Notes: generated from the letters alone by a model not told the origin. DNA of 64,000 nt from Paenibacillus oryzae (GCF_001675045.1 NZ_LYPA01000042.1:3179-67178), one strand, 5' to 3'. Shown: positions 34,175 to 45,436, numbered from the stretch's first letter. Made by a program: numbers and translations.

Positions 34175-35248
34175 TTATGAAACAGCTTTCTCGGTGACGC
34201 TATGGATTTCCAGATGACTGACGATGGACCTGAATATGGAGGAAACGCCCGTTGACCAGTTGGGGTCTTCCGCATATTGCCGGTTGATCCAGACAAGCGG
34301 CTCGGTCCCTTCAGGACGGTCCTTGCTAAGCCGATTAATCGTTCTGGCTGCAATCTGTGCAGATTCCTTTGTTGTTGTATTGAAATCCTGCCAGCTATAA
34401 AAAACATTAAACGGATTATTAACAATTTCCCGCGCCCGTTTATTGTCCTTTGGCACAAACCCCTGCTCCTGCCCGGTAATGGCAAACAGCAACGCGGGGT
34501 GGATATCGAATTCCTGGGCCGTCACCATAATATCGGTAAAATAAGGCTCGTCCGCCAGCAAGGAATTGCGGCTTGTCAAATAGGACAGCAGCGCCTCCCT
34601 CGACACATCCACAAACTTCATATCCGCTGGCAATTCATTAAGCATAGCCGGCGCTGCAAGCTCCTGCTCAGGGCCGCTCGGTGCAATAAATGCCGTGTCT
34701 TGGGTTTCCGCCGTGCTTGGCATTGTTAAATATCCTGCCCCATACAAACCCAGGCAGGAGGCGAGCAAAACAAATAACAGGCTGTAGAGCAGCGTTTTTC
34801 TCTGCTTTGGCCTGCTCAATTCCCCTGCTCCTGATAGTGCGGCTGGAGGCAGCGCTTCCGCGTTTGCGCCTGAAGCGGCGCTTCCGGAAAATGCGATCGG
34901 CACGACTTCGCCCGAAGCCAGCTTTTCGCCTTGCAGGTCAATCCATCTTTGCAGCGGCCCCGCGATTTTTTCGTCGCTATGGTCAAGCTCCAGACATAGC
35001 CGATACACGTCGTCTGCGCTTACAGGCCGCTGCTCCTGCAGCACGGTGGACCGGATCAGCTCGCCAGTCAAACGCTGCTTGAGCGACAGCTCAAAATCCG
35101 GCAATTGCCGGTGAATAATGCGCTGAACCGCATCCGCCACCATTTCGACTCGTTTGTCGTTTGGCATGGCGGCATATTTGGTATGTACGTACCCGCGTAT
35201 ATTTTTTACATCAGTTGGCGTTAGGATATAGGCAGGATTGGCAGTCAT
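34175..35248 (-). CDS. Membrane-anchored glucosaminidase/lysozyme-like protein
   Basis: A 357-residue protein. Residues 1-~140 are cytosolic with no recognised domain. A single membrane segment lies near 150-172 (LLYSLLFVLLASCLGLYGAG), and the outside part has a lysozyme-like fold: TAQEFDIHPALLFAITGQEQGFVP, NNPFNVFYSWQDFN and ARTINRLSKDRPEG resemble the glucosaminidase domain of peptidoglycan hydrolases, with Glu in GQEQG as the likely catalytic acid. The role inferred is cell-wall turnover or its sensing. It lies between the 111-residue hypothetical and topB in a tight minus-strand cluster. Confidence 0.75.
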   Translation of the reverse strand: MTANPAYILTPTDVKNIRGYVHTKYAAMPNDKRVEMVADAVQRIIHRQLPDFELSLKQRLTGELIRSTVLQEQRPVSADDVYRLCLELDHSDEKIAGPLQRWIDLQGEKLASGEVVPIAFSGSAASGANAEALPPAALSGAGELSRPKQRKTLLYSLLFVLLASCLGLYGAGYLTMPSTAETQDTAFIAPSGPEQELAAPAMLNELPADMKFVDVSREALLSYLTSRNSLLADEPYFTDIMVTAQEFDIHPALLFAITGQEQGFVPKDNKRAREIVNNPFNVFYSWQDFNTTTKESAQIAARTINRLSKDRPEGTEPLVWINRQYAEDPNWSTGVSSIFRSIVSHLEIHSVTEKAVS

Positions 35249-35283
35249 TTGATAACCCCCGGCACCTTGTCTTCACACCGATT

Positions 35284-35619
35284 TTACCACAACTTTCCTT
35301 CTTGCGGTACAGCTGCCTCGCAAATTTGGCGTTGAATGCCCTCCTGCCGGATAAAAGCAGCAATTTGTTCCTTTTCGGAGGGGGTAAAGCTATATTCACA
35401 ATCACAATCCTCGTCCAGAGCCACGCTCTGCACCAGCTGTCCATCCGGCGTAGCAATCACTAATATAGAAAAATCAATGATATCCCCCGGCAAAAGGGAG
35501 GATTCCGCAAGCTCCGGCTTCAGCCAAATATCGATCCATTGGCTGTCCCGCTTTTCAATTCTGGCTTGAAACCCAGCGAAAATAAGCTCATGCGCCGCAT
35601 CCATTCCATATTTAATCAT
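35284..35619 (-). CDS. Hypothetical protein, 111 residues
   Basis: An acidic small protein with no recognised domain, membrane segment or signal. It contains a short cysteine pair in DEDCDCEYSF and a C-terminal amphipathic stretch ending VPQEGKLW. AAAAGGAGAGG precedes the ATG at a good distance, so it is probably translated. It is first in the cluster hypothetical, glucosaminidase-like, topB (gaps 35 and 15 bp). Confidence 0.7.
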   Translation of the reverse strand: MIKYGMDAAHELIFAGFQARIEKRDSQWIDIWLKPELAESSLLPGDIIDFSILVIATPDGQLVQSVALDEDCDCEYSFTPSEKEQIAAFIRQEGIQRQICEAAVPQEGKLW

Positions 35620-35644
35620 CGTGATATCCTCTCCTTTTCACCTA

Positions 35645-35673
35645 AAAAAGCAAGAAAGCGCCCTAAGGCGCTC
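35645..35673 (-). terminator. Weak terminator beyond the repeat array
   Basis: On the minus strand AGCGCC-TTAG-GGCGCT is followed by TTCTTGCTTTTTT. It is the first terminator-like structure after gltD, so a gltD transcript would include the repeat array at 35694-36690. Confidence 0.6.
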
Positions 35674-35693
35674 ACAGATCAAGTATATTTAAT

Positions 35694-36690
35694 TTCGGGC
35701 TAAATGCCATATTCGACGCCGCCCATGACGCCAGTCATGACCCGTAATGGGAAGCGGACTTTTTGAACAACCATTAAAATGAAAGTTCAAAAAGTTCGGT
35801 TTCCAGTACCAAGAAGATGGCAAGAAGCTAGAAACTGAGTAGCGGAGCTTAGTGAAAGCTAAGTGAGCAACGGAAGTTTCGGCTGAATGCCATATTCGCC
35901 GCCCGCCATGACGCCAGTCATGACCTGTAATGGGAAGCGGACTTTTTGAACATCCATTAAAATGAAAGTTCAAAAAGTTCGCTTTCCAGTACCAAGAAGA
36001 TGGCAAGAAGCTAGAAACTGAGTAGCGGAGCTTAGTGAAAGCTAAGTGAGCAACGGAAGTTTCGGCTGAATGCCATATTCGCCGCCCGCCATGACGCCAG
36101 TCATGACCTGTAATGGGAAGCGGACTTTTTGAACATCCATTAAAATGAAAGTTCAAAAAGTTCGCTTTCCAGTACCAAGAAGATGGCAAGAAGCTAGAAA
36201 CTGAGTAGCGGAGCTTAGTGAAAGCTAAGTGAGCAACGGAAGTTTCGGCTGAATGCCATATTCGCCGCCCGCCATGACGCCAGTCATGACCTGTAATGGG
36301 AAGCGGACTTTTTGAACATCCATTAAAATGAAAGTTCAAAAAGTTCGCTTTCCAGTACCAAGAAGATGGCAAGAAGCTAGAAACTGAGTAGCGGAGCTTA
36401 GTGAAAGCTAAGTGAGCAACGGAAGTTTCGGCTGAATGCCATATTCGCCGCCCGCCATGACGCCAGTCATGACCTGTAATGGGAAGCGGACTTTTTGAAC
36501 TACCATTAAAATGAAAGTTCAAAAAGTTCGGTTTCCAGTACCAAGAAGATGGCAAGAAGCTAGAAATCGAGGACCGGAGCGTAGTGTTAGCTACGTGAGG
36601 ACCGGAGATTTCGGCTGAATGCCATATTCGCCGCCGGCCATGACGCCAGTCATGCTCCCGTATTGGGAAGCGGACTTTTTGAACTACCTC
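35694..36690 (-). repeat. Tandem repeat array, locus 2 (about 5.4 units of 183 bp)
   Basis: Units start near 35694, 35878, 36061, 36244, 36427 and 36610 (partial). Inner copies are nearly identical. The unit carries GTTCAAAAAGT/ACTTTTTGAAC arms, a CATGAC/GTCATG hairpin and a stem that reads CTTAG/CTAAG in inner copies but CGTAG/CTACG in the copy nearest gltD, so both sides of the stem changed together. The last copy abuts the gltD stop codon. The 61-codon period leaves an open frame (35689-36555), which I do not consider a gene. Confidence 0.9.
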
Positions 36691-38178
36691 TTAAGGCAGC
36701 ATGGAGGAGCCTGTTAGATATTTGTCCACCTCACGAGCAGCCTCGCGGCCTTCGTTGATCGCCCATACAACAAGGCTTTGGCCCCGCCGCATATCCCCTG
36801 CGGCAAATACCTTTTCAACATTTGTTACATATTTTCCGTATCTTGCTTTTACATTGGAACGGCGGTCCTGCTCCAGTCCCAGCTGCTCGATAATCGTTGT
36901 TTCGGGACCCTCAAAGCCTACTGCGATAAAAACAAGATCAGCCGGCCATACCTTTTCCGTTCCCGGGATCTCCGTGTAGATTTTACGGCCTGTTTCATCC
37001 ACAGTCCGCTCGATCTGTACCGTATGCAGCTCCTTCAGGTTTCCGTTTTCGTCGCCAACGAATTTTTTTGTCAAGACGGAAAAGGCGCGCGGATCTTCAC
37101 CAAACATGGCTTTTGCTTCTTCATGAGCATAATCTAGCGTGTACACATTCGGGAACTGCGGCCATGGATTGTTAATGTGGTCGCGCTCCAGCGGGGCTTT
37201 GGCATGGGTGCCAAATTGCGTTACGGATTTGCAGCCATGGCGCAGCGCCGTTGCAACACAGTCAGAGCCGGTATCGCCGCCGCCGATAACGATGACGTCC
37301 TTGTCCTTGGCTGAAATATATTGGCCGTCCTCCAGATTGGAGTCCAGGTAGCTTTTGATCGTGCCGTTCAAGTAGTCCATTGCTTTATAAACGCCGTTTA
37401 AATGGCGGCCTTCCATTTCCACGTCCCGGGCACGGGTAGAGCCCCCGCACAGTACAACTGCATCGAAGCTGTCTACCAGTTCGTTTGCGGAAATGTCTTT
37501 GCCGATTTCCGTATTCGTCACAAACTGGATGCCTTCCTCTGCAAGCAGATCAACCCGGCGCTGGACAATATGCTTCTCCAGCTTCATGGTTGGAATGCCA
37601 TATACCAGCAAACCGCCGATCCGGTCCGCGCGTTCGTAAACCGTTACCGTATGGCCGGCTTTGTTGAGCTGGGCGGCTGCCGCAAGTCCTGCCGGTCCGG
37701 AGCCTACCACCGCTACCTTTTTACCCGTACGCACTTTTGGCGGCTGAGGAACAACCCAGCCTTCTTCAAAGCCGCGGTCAATGATGGCCTGCTCGATAGT
37801 TTTAATCGTAACGGCATCGCCGATAAGACCAACTGTACAGGAGCCTTCACAAGGAGCCGGGCAAACGCGCCCCGTAAACTCTGGGAAATTATTCGTTTTG
37901 TGCAAACGCTCAAGCGCCTCGCGCCACAGTCCTCTATAAATCAGGTTGTTCCATTCCGGAATAAGATTATTAACCGGACAACCCGATACGGAGCCTCCCA
38001 ATTCCATGCCTGTATGACAATACGGCGTACCGCAATCCATGCAGCGCGCGCCTTGCATGCGAAGCTGCTCGTCGCTCAAATGCTTATGAAATTCATTCCA
38101 GTCCTTGATGCGATCGATAGGATCGCGATCCGCTGGCAGTTGGCGCTGATATTCCATGAATCCAGTTGGTGTAGACAT
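36691..38178 (-). CDS. gltD: Glutamate synthase, small (beta) subunit
   Basis: A 495-residue flavoprotein that passes electrons from NADPH to the large glutamate synthase subunit for glutamate formation from glutamine and 2-oxoglutarate. The N-terminus has the cysteine motifs [12 protein letters not shown] and [13 protein letters not shown] for two [4Fe-4S] clusters, the FAD motif is [16 protein letters not shown] and the NADPH motif [17 protein letters not shown] precedes the ATG. The gltA/gltB large subunit is not adjacent, which is unusual, although it may lie elsewhere. A palindrome sits about 135 bp upstream. A repeat array starts directly at its stop codon. Confidence 0.95.
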   Translation of the reverse strand: MSTPTGFMEYQRQLPADRDPIDRIKDWNEFHKHLSDEQLRMQGARCMDCGTPYCHTGMELGGSVSGCPVNNLIPEWNNLIYRGLWREALERLHKTNNFPEFTGRVCPAPCEGSCTVGLIGDAVTIKTIEQAIIDRGFEEGWVVPQPPKVRTGKKVAVVGSGPAGLAAAAQLNKAGHTVTVYERADRIGGLLVYGIPTMKLEKHIVQRRVDLLAEEGIQFVTNTEIGKDISANELVDSFDAVVLCGGSTRARDVEMEGRHLNGVYKAMDYLNGTIKSYLDSNLEDGQYISAKDKDVIVIGGGDTGSDCVATALRHGCKSVTQFGTHAKAPLERDHINNPWPQFPNVYTLDYAHEEAKAMFGEDPRAFSVLTKKFVGDENGNLKELHTVQIERTVDETGRKIYTEIPGTEKVWPADLVFIAVGFEGPETTIIEQLGLEQDRRSNVKARYGKYVTNVEKVFAAGDMRRGQSLVVWAINEGREAAREVDKYLTGSSMLP

Positions 38179-38310
38179 GTGCAGTTCCTCCGTTCTCGTT
38201 CCTGTTTGCAGCCTTTATATGTCGATTGCAGTCAGTGCGTTGTATTTTACATGCTAGCATTACTGAGACAGGATCGTTAATGGATTTTCCGCACAATCAT
38301 TTGCACTATA

Positions 38311-38327
38311 TGACGAATCGTTCGTCA
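38311..38327. promoter_or_regulatory. Palindromic operator upstream of gltD
   Basis: TGACGAA-TCG-TTCGTCA is a perfect 7-bp inverted repeat. On the minus strand a TATAGT hexamer follows it directly, so the 17-bp palindrome would fill the whole -35/-10 spacer. It does not fit the GlnR/TnrA or LexA consensus. The binding protein is unknown. Confidence 0.55.
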
Positions 38328-38354
38328 AACCTTCTTTGGAGTCATCGCTAGAAT

Positions 38355-38846
38355 TCAGATACGCTCATACGTATAAAAGGTGAAGGAATACGGATTATTG
38401 TCATCGGCTTCTCTAAACCGGCTTCCCGTTATTTTCCAAACAGTTTCGTCCAGCGAAGGGAAAAAGGCATCCCCTCCCGGAATATCCGTGTCGACAACAG
38501 TAAGCAGCACCTTGTCCGCATGCGGCAAAAACAGATGATAGATCTCCGCTCCTCCCGCAACCATCAGCTCGCTGCTGCCGCCAGCATATTTCCTGAGCGC
38601 TTCATTGACCGTTTGCACGGTTTCACAGTTAGCCAAGCCGTTTCCATCCCCTCTGGTGAGAACGGCGTTTAGACGTCCCTCCAGCGGCTTTCGGAGCGAT
38701 TGGAAGGTCTTACGGCCCATAAGGACCGTTTTACCCATTGTTTTTTCCTTAAAATAAGCCATTTCCGCCGGCAATCTCCACGGCAGCTCATTATGAATAC
38801 CTATCGTTCGGTTAATGTCCATAGCCGCAATCATTGTTACTGGCAC
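38355..38846 (-). CDS. folA: Dihydrofolate reductase
   Basis: A ~163-residue NADPH-dependent enzyme that reduces dihydrofolate to tetrahydrofolate. Family motifs are MIAAMDINRTIGIHNELPWR (substrate site), VLMGRKTFQSL (cofactor site) and MVAGGAEIYHLFLPHAD. AAGGGAG lies nine bases before a GTG at 38846 and directly next to the in-frame ATG at 38855, so the GTG (or the TTG just before it) is the more likely start. It is 36 bp downstream of thyA, the usual pairing that couples dTMP synthesis to folate recycling. Confidence 0.93.
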   Translation of the reverse strand: MPVTMIAAMDINRTIGIHNELPWRLPAEMAYFKEKTMGKTVLMGRKTFQSLRKPLEGRLNAVLTRGDGNGLANCETVQTVNEALRKYAGGSSELMVAGGAEIYHLFLPHADKVLLTVVDTDIPGGDAFFPSLDETVWKITGSRFREADDNNPYSFTFYTYERI

Positions 38847-38891
38847 CAATTCCATCTCCCTTAAGCTTTCTTAAAGAGGCTGTTCACTCAC

Positions 38892-39848
38892 TTAAACGGC
38901 CACCGGCGCTTTAATGCCGGGATGAGGCTCGTAATTTTCCAGCTTGATATCTTCAAGCTCCATTTCAAAAAGTGAGGTTTTTCCTGAATTCAGCAGCAGC
39001 TTGGGCAGCGGCTTTGGCTCCCGCGTCAGCTGCTCCTGGATTTGCTCCAGATGGTTTAAATAAATATGCGCGTCGCCCAGCGTGTGGATAAATTCCCCGG
39101 GCTCCAGGCCGCATTCATGAGCGATCAGATGCGTCAGCAGCGCATAGCTGGCAATGTTAAACGGCACTCCAAGGAAAATATCGCCGCTGCGCTGATACAG
39201 CTGGCAGGACAGCTTACCCTCCGATACATAAAACTGGAACATCGTATGGCAAGGCGGCAAGGCCATATTGGTCGGCACATCCTCCGGATTCCATGCCGAT
39301 ACAATCAATCGTCTGGAATCGGGCGTTTTTTTAATGGCTTCGATAACATCGCGAAGCTGGTCCACGCTGTCTCCGCGCGAGGTGCGCCACTCCCTCCACT
39401 GCTTTCCGTAAACATTGCCAAGCTCCCCAAATTCCTCGGCAAATGTGTCTTCCTCCAATATCCGGGTTTTAAAAATATCCATTTGCTCCCGGTATAAAGC
39501 GGCAAAGGCTTCATCGCTTTGAGAGCGAAGCCCAAAATCCGTCATGTCGGGACCGGAGTAAGCACTGCTTTCTACCCACTTTTTGAACGCCCATTCATTC
39601 CAAATATTATTATTGTGCTGAAGTAAATAACGGATGTTGGTATCGCCTTTAATAAACCATAATAACTCGCTGGCAACCAGCCTGAAAGCTACGCGCTTGG
39701 TAGTTATCAGCGGAAATCCCTGCGACAGGTCGAAACGCATCTGATACCCAAATGTGGAGATCGTCCCCGTTCCCGTCCGGTCCTCCTTGCGCGAACCCTT
39801 GTCCAGCACATCCCTCAGCAGTTGCAAATATTGCTGCTCGCCGTTCAT
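38892..39848 (-). CDS. thyA: Thymidylate synthase
   Basis: A 318-residue enzyme making dTMP from dUMP with methylenetetrahydrofolate. Conserved motifs are [26 protein letters not shown], the catalytic cysteine in [12 protein letters not shown] and [20 protein letters not shown]. The length, with a ~50-residue insertion after residue 85, matches the long ThyA type of lactobacilli and bacilli. The ATG at 39848 is preferred over an upstream start because GGGAGG lies before it. First gene of a thyA-folA pair; a TATAAT hexamer lies upstream at 39896-39901. Confidence 0.95.
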   Translation of the reverse strand: MNGEQQYLQLLRDVLDKGSRKEDRTGTGTISTFGYQMRFDLSQGFPLITTKRVAFRLVASELLWFIKGDTNIRYLLQHNNNIWNEWAFKKWVESSAYSGPDMTDFGLRSQSDEAFAALYREQMDIFKTRILEEDTFAEEFGELGNVYGKQWREWRTSRGDSVDQLRDVIEAIKKTPDSRRLIVSAWNPEDVPTNMALPPCHTMFQFYVSEGKLSCQLYQRSGDIFLGVPFNIASYALLTHLIAHECGLEPGEFIHTLGDAHIYLNHLEQIQEQLTREPKPLPKLLLNSGKTSLFEMELEDIKLENYEPHPGIKAPVAV

Positions 39849-39991
39849 GAATTGCTCATCCTCCCGCTTGACAATCAAACCTCTTATTGTCATCCATTAT
39901 ATCATCCCGTTAGTTGTTGCACGACGGTTTTTTGTTTCCACTTGACGACAGAACCAACAGTCTAAGTTCATCTTCCCATCCTTGATGCAGC

Positions 39992-40495
39992 CTAGTCGGA
40001 CTTTTTTGTACTGGCGGCTCTCTCCTGCTTGCGCTGCTTGCGCAAAGCATACCGTTCCGGGGCGGAAAGAAACAGTGCCTTTTCTTTCTCCGTTTCCGGC
40101 TCGACAGGGGCAACCTGCGTTGGTTTTCCGCTGTCATCCAGCGCTACAAACGTAAAAAATGCCGTTACGGTTGTTTGACGTTCGCCGCTATACAAATTTT
40201 CGGATATGACGCTGACGTAAATTTCCATAGAGCTGCGGCTGGTCCAGGTAACAAATGCCTCTACCTCGATAACCTCGCCGATTCGGATTGGCGCAAGAAA
40301 ATCCAGACTGTCCGTAGAAGCGGTAACCACTCTTCCCCTGGCATGGCGCATTGCTGCAATTGCAGCTACCTTGTCCATGTATTCCATCAGCTTGCCGCCA
40401 AACATCGTATCGTAATGATTGGTGTCCTGAGGAAATATGAGCTGAGTCATCAAGGTTCTGGATTCGCTTGTTGCTTTGGGCTTTAGCATTACCAT
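39992..40495 (-). CDS. Acyl-CoA thioesterase, hotdog fold (YkhA-like)
   Basis: A 167-residue thioesterase that hydrolyses acyl-CoA to free acid and CoA. NHYDTMFGGKLMEYMDKVAAIAA contains the hotdog helix, and ASTDSLDFLAPIRIGEVIEV is the conserved strand region of the YkhA/BFIT branch. The basic tail (APERYALRKQRKQERAAS) is also typical. AAGGAG precedes the ATG at 40495, which defines the start inside a longer open frame. Separate transcription unit from pdh, ahead of which the 40541-40582 hairpin sits. Confidence 0.9.
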   Translation of the reverse strand: MVMLKPKATSESRTLMTQLIFPQDTNHYDTMFGGKLMEYMDKVAAIAAMRHARGRVVTASTDSLDFLAPIRIGEVIEVEAFVTWTSRSSMEIYVSVISENLYSGERQTTVTAFFTFVALDDSGKPTQVAPVEPETEKEKALFLSAPERYALRKQRKQERAASTKKSD

Positions 40496-40540
40496 AGGCG
40501 TTCTCTCCTTAAATAAGAGGGGGTATCTACTATAATATGC

Positions 40541-40582
40541 GCAAAGAGGTCTAAGCAGCATAACACCGCCTGACCTCTTTGC
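40541..40582 (-). terminator. Hairpin after the pdh operon
   Basis: Perfect 11-bp arms GCAAAGAGGTC/GACCTCTTTGC with a 20-bp loop, 35 bp past the pdhD stop. No clear T tract follows, so its terminator role is probable but not certain. Confidence 0.5.
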
Positions 40583-40616
40583 TGTACAAATCTATTTTTT
40601 ACCGGACAAATGGCTC

Positions 40617-42032
40617 TTACTTCACAAAAGTGTGAATCGGATGACCCAATGCAACCTCGGCTGCGTCCAGAACGATTTCGCCCAGCGTCGGGTGAGCATG
40701 GATAGTCAGCGCGATATCCTCAAGGGTAGCGCCCATCTCGATAGCCAACGCCAATTCTGCGATCATGTTGGATGCTTCCAGACCAACGATATGTGCCCCA
40801 AGCAACAAACCGGATTCTGCATCGGAAATCAGCTTCACGAAACCTTCGTTTGCATTAAGCGACATAGCGCGGCCGTTGATAGCAAACGGGAATTTACCCA
40901 CTTTGATGTTAAGGCCTTGGTCTTTTGCTTCTTTTTCGCTGATGCCGACGCTTGCGCACTCCGGATCGGAGAAGCAAACAGCTGGTACGCATTTGTAATC
41001 AACAACGCTAGTCAAGCCGGAGATAGCTTCTGCTGCAACGCGGCCTTCGTACATGGCTTTGTGAGCCAGCGCAGGGCCAGCCGTAATGTCGCCGATCGCA
41101 TAAATATGCGGTACGTTTGTGCGGCATTGAGCGTCAACTTCCACCAGACCGCGATCTGTCATTTTAACGCCTGCCAGATCAAGACCAAGCTCTCCGTCTG
41201 TGTTAGGACGGCGTCCAACTGTAACGAGCAGGTAATCAGCCGTTACTTTTTCTTCCTTATCGCCTACAGTATACGTAATCGTAACGTCGTTATCGGTTTG
41301 CTCTGCACTTTTTGCTTGAGCGCCAGTCACGATGTCAACATTGGTGCTTTTCAGTTTCTTGGCAACAATGGAGGACATGTCCTTGTCAAAGCCTGGCAGG
41401 ATGGAATCCGAACCTTCGATTACGGTTACTTTAGTGCCGAACTTGGAGTACATTTGGCCAAGCTCGATGCCGATGTAGCCGCCGCCGATAACAACGAGGC
41501 TTTTCGGAATTTCAGGCAGCGACAAAGCGCCTGTAGAAGACACGATGCGTTTGCCGTATGGGAATGCTTTCAGCTCGATTGGACGCGAGCCTGTAGCGAT
41601 AATGCAGTTTTTGAAACGGTAACGAGGCGCTTCTTGATCGTTGAAAACACGCGCTTCGTTTTCGTTGATGAACATCACTTCGCCTTGGAAGTATTGAACC
41701 TTGTTTGCTTTCAGCAAGGAAGCAACGCCGCCAGTCAGCTTCTTGACGATACCGTTTTTAAACTCTTGAACTTTGCTGAAATCAACTTTGGCTTCGCCTA
41801 CTTCGATGCCAAAAGTGGATGCATGGCTCACAGACTCAAATTGATGAGCGGCCGAGATGAGCGCTTTGGATGGAATACAGCCAACGTTCAAACAAACGCC
41901 GCCAACATATTCCTTGTCAACAACCAGAACATTTTGTCCAAGCTGCGCGGCGCGGATGGCGGCAACATAACCGCCGGGACCTGCACCAATAACCAACGTA
42001 TCGATATCCAGTGAAGCGTCGCCTACTACCAT
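40617..42032 (-). CDS. pdhD: Dihydrolipoyl dehydrogenase (E3)
   Basis: A 471-residue FAD disulfide reductase that reoxidises dihydrolipoamide on E2 with NAD. The FAD motif is VIGAGPGGYVAAIRAAQLG, the redox-active disulfide is in GGVCLNVGCIPSKAL, and the NAD motif is VIGGGYIGIELGQM. The C-terminal HAHPTLGEIV supplies the His-Glu dyad. GGAGG precedes the ATG. Last gene of pdhABCD, 3 bp after pdhC. Confidence 0.97.
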   Translation of the reverse strand: MVVGDASLDIDTLVIGAGPGGYVAAIRAAQLGQNVLVVDKEYVGGVCLNVGCIPSKALISAAHQFESVSHASTFGIEVGEAKVDFSKVQEFKNGIVKKLTGGVASLLKANKVQYFQGEVMFINENEARVFNDQEAPRYRFKNCIIATGSRPIELKAFPYGKRIVSSTGALSLPEIPKSLVVIGGGYIGIELGQMYSKFGTKVTVIEGSDSILPGFDKDMSSIVAKKLKSTNVDIVTGAQAKSAEQTDNDVTITYTVGDKEEKVTADYLLVTVGRRPNTDGELGLDLAGVKMTDRGLVEVDAQCRTNVPHIYAIGDITAGPALAHKAMYEGRVAAEAISGLTSVVDYKCVPAVCFSDPECASVGISEKEAKDQGLNIKVGKFPFAINGRAMSLNANEGFVKLISDAESGLLLGAHIVGLEASNMIAELALAIEMGATLEDIALTIHAHPTLGEIVLDAAEVALGHPIHTFVK

Positions 42033-42035
42033 GTC

Positions 42036-43328
42036 TTATACCTCCATAATAAACAGTTCAGGCTGCGCCAGAAGCTGCTTGATATAGTTCATAAAGTTTT
42101 GGGCTGTTGCGCCGTCGATCAGACGGTGGTCAAAGCTAAGCGACAGAGCCATTACAGGAGCGGCAACGATTTCGCCGTCGCGCACGATCGCTTTTTCGGA
42201 AATACGTCCAGTACCCAGGATGGCAACCTCAGGGAAGTTGATAACCGGCGTAAAGAACATACCGCCTGCGGAACCGATGTTGGAAATGGTAATTGTGCTG
42301 CCTTTCAGCTCGTTGGCAGCCAATTTGCCGTCGCGTCCGCGTACAGCCAGGTCGCGGATTTTGTCCGCTACCATAAAGATGTTTTTGCGGTCCGCGTCTT
42401 CGATAACGGGAACGATCAAGCCATTATCGGTGTCTGTAGCAATACCAACATTGTAGTATTTGCGGTACACGATTTCCTGGTTAGCTTCATCCAGCGTCGA
42501 GTTCATGATCGGGAACTGGCGGCAAGCTGCAACCAATGCTTTGACGATAAATGGCAGATAAGTAAGCTTGGAGCCTTTTTTCTCGGCATAAGGCTTGTAT
42601 TTTGCACGCAGCGCAACAAGCTCTGTAACGTCTACTTCGTCCATAATCGTTACGTGAGGAGCCGTATAAACCGATTTGGACATTGCGCCTGCGATTACTT
42701 TGCGAATGCCTTTGAAAGGTACGCGCTCTTCAGGACGGTATGCATCGCCGGAAGCAACCGGTTTGGACTCTGCGGCTGCTTTTGGAGCTTCTTGTGAAGC
42801 TGCGCTTGCTGCCGGTGCTTCTGTAGCTGCAGCAGGTGCAGATGCGCCGCCAAATCCGCTAACGTCTTCGCGCGTAATGCGGCCGTTTTTACCCGAGCCG
42901 TTTACTTGCGCCAGGTCTACGCCTTGCTCACGAGCAAATTTGCGAACGCTAGGCGTTGCCAAAACGGCTGCATTAGTCGCTTTAGCTTCTGCCGCAGGAG
43001 CAGCAGCCGGAGAAGCGGAAGCTGCAGGCGCCGCCTCTTCTTTCTTAGGCTCTTCTGCTGGCGCTTCTGCGCCTTCAGGAAGCTCGCCTTCGGCTTCGAT
43101 AATCGCTACAAGCTCGCCAACATGGCATACTTGTCCGTCCTTCACCTTCACCTCAAGCACTTTGCCGTTTACGGGACAAGGTACTTCAACAATCGCCTTG
43201 TCGTTTTGCACTTCCATAATAATGTCATCGTCTGTTACGGTTTGACCAGGCTGAATCAAGACTTTTACAATCTCGCCTTCGTGCAGGCCTTCGCCAAGCT
43301 CTGGAAATTTATATTCAAATTTTGCCAC
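42036..43328 (-). CDS. pdhC: Dihydrolipoamide acetyltransferase (E2) of pyruvate dehydrogenase
   Basis: A 430-residue core subunit that transfers the acetyl group to CoA. Residues 1-80 form one lipoyl domain with the lipoylated lysine in NDKAIVEVP. Alanine-rich linkers follow, then a peripheral-subunit binding domain near [16 protein letters not shown], and the catalytic domain ends with [15 protein letters not shown] (HxxxDG). The start is GTG at 43328, because AAAGGAGG lies nine bases before it; the open frame extends three codons upstream. Between pdhB and pdhD. Confidence 0.96.
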   Translation of the reverse strand: MAKFEYKFPELGEGLHEGEIVKVLIQPGQTVTDDDIIMEVQNDKAIVEVPCPVNGKVLEVKVKDGQVCHVGELVAIIEAEGELPEGAEAPAEEPKKEEAAPAASASPAAAPAAEAKATNAAVLATPSVRKFAREQGVDLAQVNGSGKNGRITREDVSGFGGASAPAAATEAPAASAASQEAPKAAAESKPVASGDAYRPEERVPFKGIRKVIAGAMSKSVYTAPHVTIMDEVDVTELVALRAKYKPYAEKKGSKLTYLPFIVKALVAACRQFPIMNSTLDEANQEIVYRKYYNVGIATDTDNGLIVPVIEDADRKNIFMVADKIRDLAVRGRDGKLAANELKGSTITISNIGSAGGMFFTPVINFPEVAILGTGRISEKAIVRDGEIVAAPVMALSLSFDHRLIDGATAQNFMNYIKQLLAQPELFIMEV

Positions 43329-43360
43329 CGCAAGCAACCTCCTTTAGCAATTAAACTATA

Positions 43361-44338
43361 TTAAAACTCAAGCACCTTTTTGGCAGCTGCAACAATGCGT
43401 GCAGGCGTAGGCAGCCAAGCATCTTCGATTTGGGCAAACGGATAAACGGTATCCGGTCCCGCTACGCGAAGCACTGGCGCTTCCAGATGCAGAATTGCTT
43501 TTTCATTAATTTGCGCAATAACCTCAGCGGCTACCCCGGACGTTTTTTGCGCTTCCTGCACCACGATGGCGCGGTTTGTTTTTTGAATGGAAGCTACGAT
43601 TGTATCGATATCCAAAGGCATAAGCGTGCGAAGGTCGATAACTTCCGCTTTCACGCCTTCTTTTTCCAGCTCATCAGCAGCTTTAACCGCAGTATGAACC
43701 ATCATGCCGTAAGCCAGAATCGTAACGTCGCTGCCTTCGCGAACAACGTTTGCCTTGCCAATCTCAATCGTATATTCGCCCTCAGGCACCTCTGCCTTGA
43801 ATGCGCGGTACAGGTTAAGATGCTCCATGAAAAATACCGGATCGTTATCGCGAATCGCGGAGATCATCAGACCTTTTGCATCGTAAGGATTGGAAGGAAT
43901 AATCACCTTAATGCCCGGCGTTTGAATCGCAAGACCTTCAAGGGAGTCCGTGTGCAGCTCGGCTGCTTTAACCCCGCCGCCGAATGGCGTACGGAATACG
44001 ATTGGCGAGTTGTAGCGGCCGCCGGAACGGTAGCGCATACGTGCCGCCTGGATGAACATTTGGTCCAGCGCTTCATAGATGAAGCCTACAAACTGGATTT
44101 CCGCGATCGGACGGAAGCCTTGAATGCCCATACCAACCGCCATACCGGCAATTGCAGATTCCGCAAGCGGCGTATCAAATACGCGCTCCTCGCCAAATTC
44201 CTTTTGCAAACCTTCTGTTACACGGAACACGCCGCCAACCTTGCCCACATCTTCACCGAAGATGACTACGTTGGGATCACGTGTCAATTCTACGCGCATT
44301 GCATCGCGAATCGCTTCAAGCATATTCATTTGTGCCAT
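43361..44338 (-). CDS. pdhB: Pyruvate dehydrogenase E1 component, beta subunit
   Basis: A 325-residue subunit of the E1 heterotetramer, forming the thiamine diphosphate site with the alpha subunit. Conserved segments are [38 protein letters not shown] and [25 protein letters not shown] precedes the ATG. It starts 21 bp after pdhA. Confidence 0.97.
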   Translation of the reverse strand: MAQMNMLEAIRDAMRVELTRDPNVVIFGEDVGKVGGVFRVTEGLQKEFGEERVFDTPLAESAIAGMAVGMGIQGFRPIAEIQFVGFIYEALDQMFIQAARMRYRSGGRYNSPIVFRTPFGGGVKAAELHTDSLEGLAIQTPGIKVIIPSNPYDAKGLMISAIRDNDPVFFMEHLNLYRAFKAEVPEGEYTIEIGKANVVREGSDVTILAYGMMVHTAVKAADELEKEGVKAEVIDLRTLMPLDIDTIVASIQKTNRAIVVQEAQKTSGVAAEVIAQINEKAILHLEAPVLRVAGPDTVYPFAQIEDAWLPTPARIVAAAKKVLEF

Positions 44339-44359
44339 GATTGTTTAGTCCTCCCCTTC

Positions 44360-45436
<1,077 letters not shown>

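Noticed and set aside
31817..35619. Integrated conjugative element around topB
   Set aside because: No relaxase, coupling protein, integrase or att repeats nearby; neighbours are ordinary chromosomal genes.
35689..36555. 288-codon open frame of 61-residue repeats on the minus strand
   Set aside because: It exists only because the array period (183 bp) is divisible by three. The same repeat at 52560-53240 has a 184-bp period that breaks the frame, no ribosome binding site precedes it, and the variation between copies preserves stems and not codons.
38311..38327. LexA box upstream of gltD
   Set aside because: The palindrome has CGAA-N3-TTCG spacing and lacks the GAAC-N4-GTTC core.
40632..42014. 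460-codon plus-strand open frame opposite pdhD
   Set aside because: Antisense shadow of dihydrolipoyl dehydrogenase; composition not protein-like.
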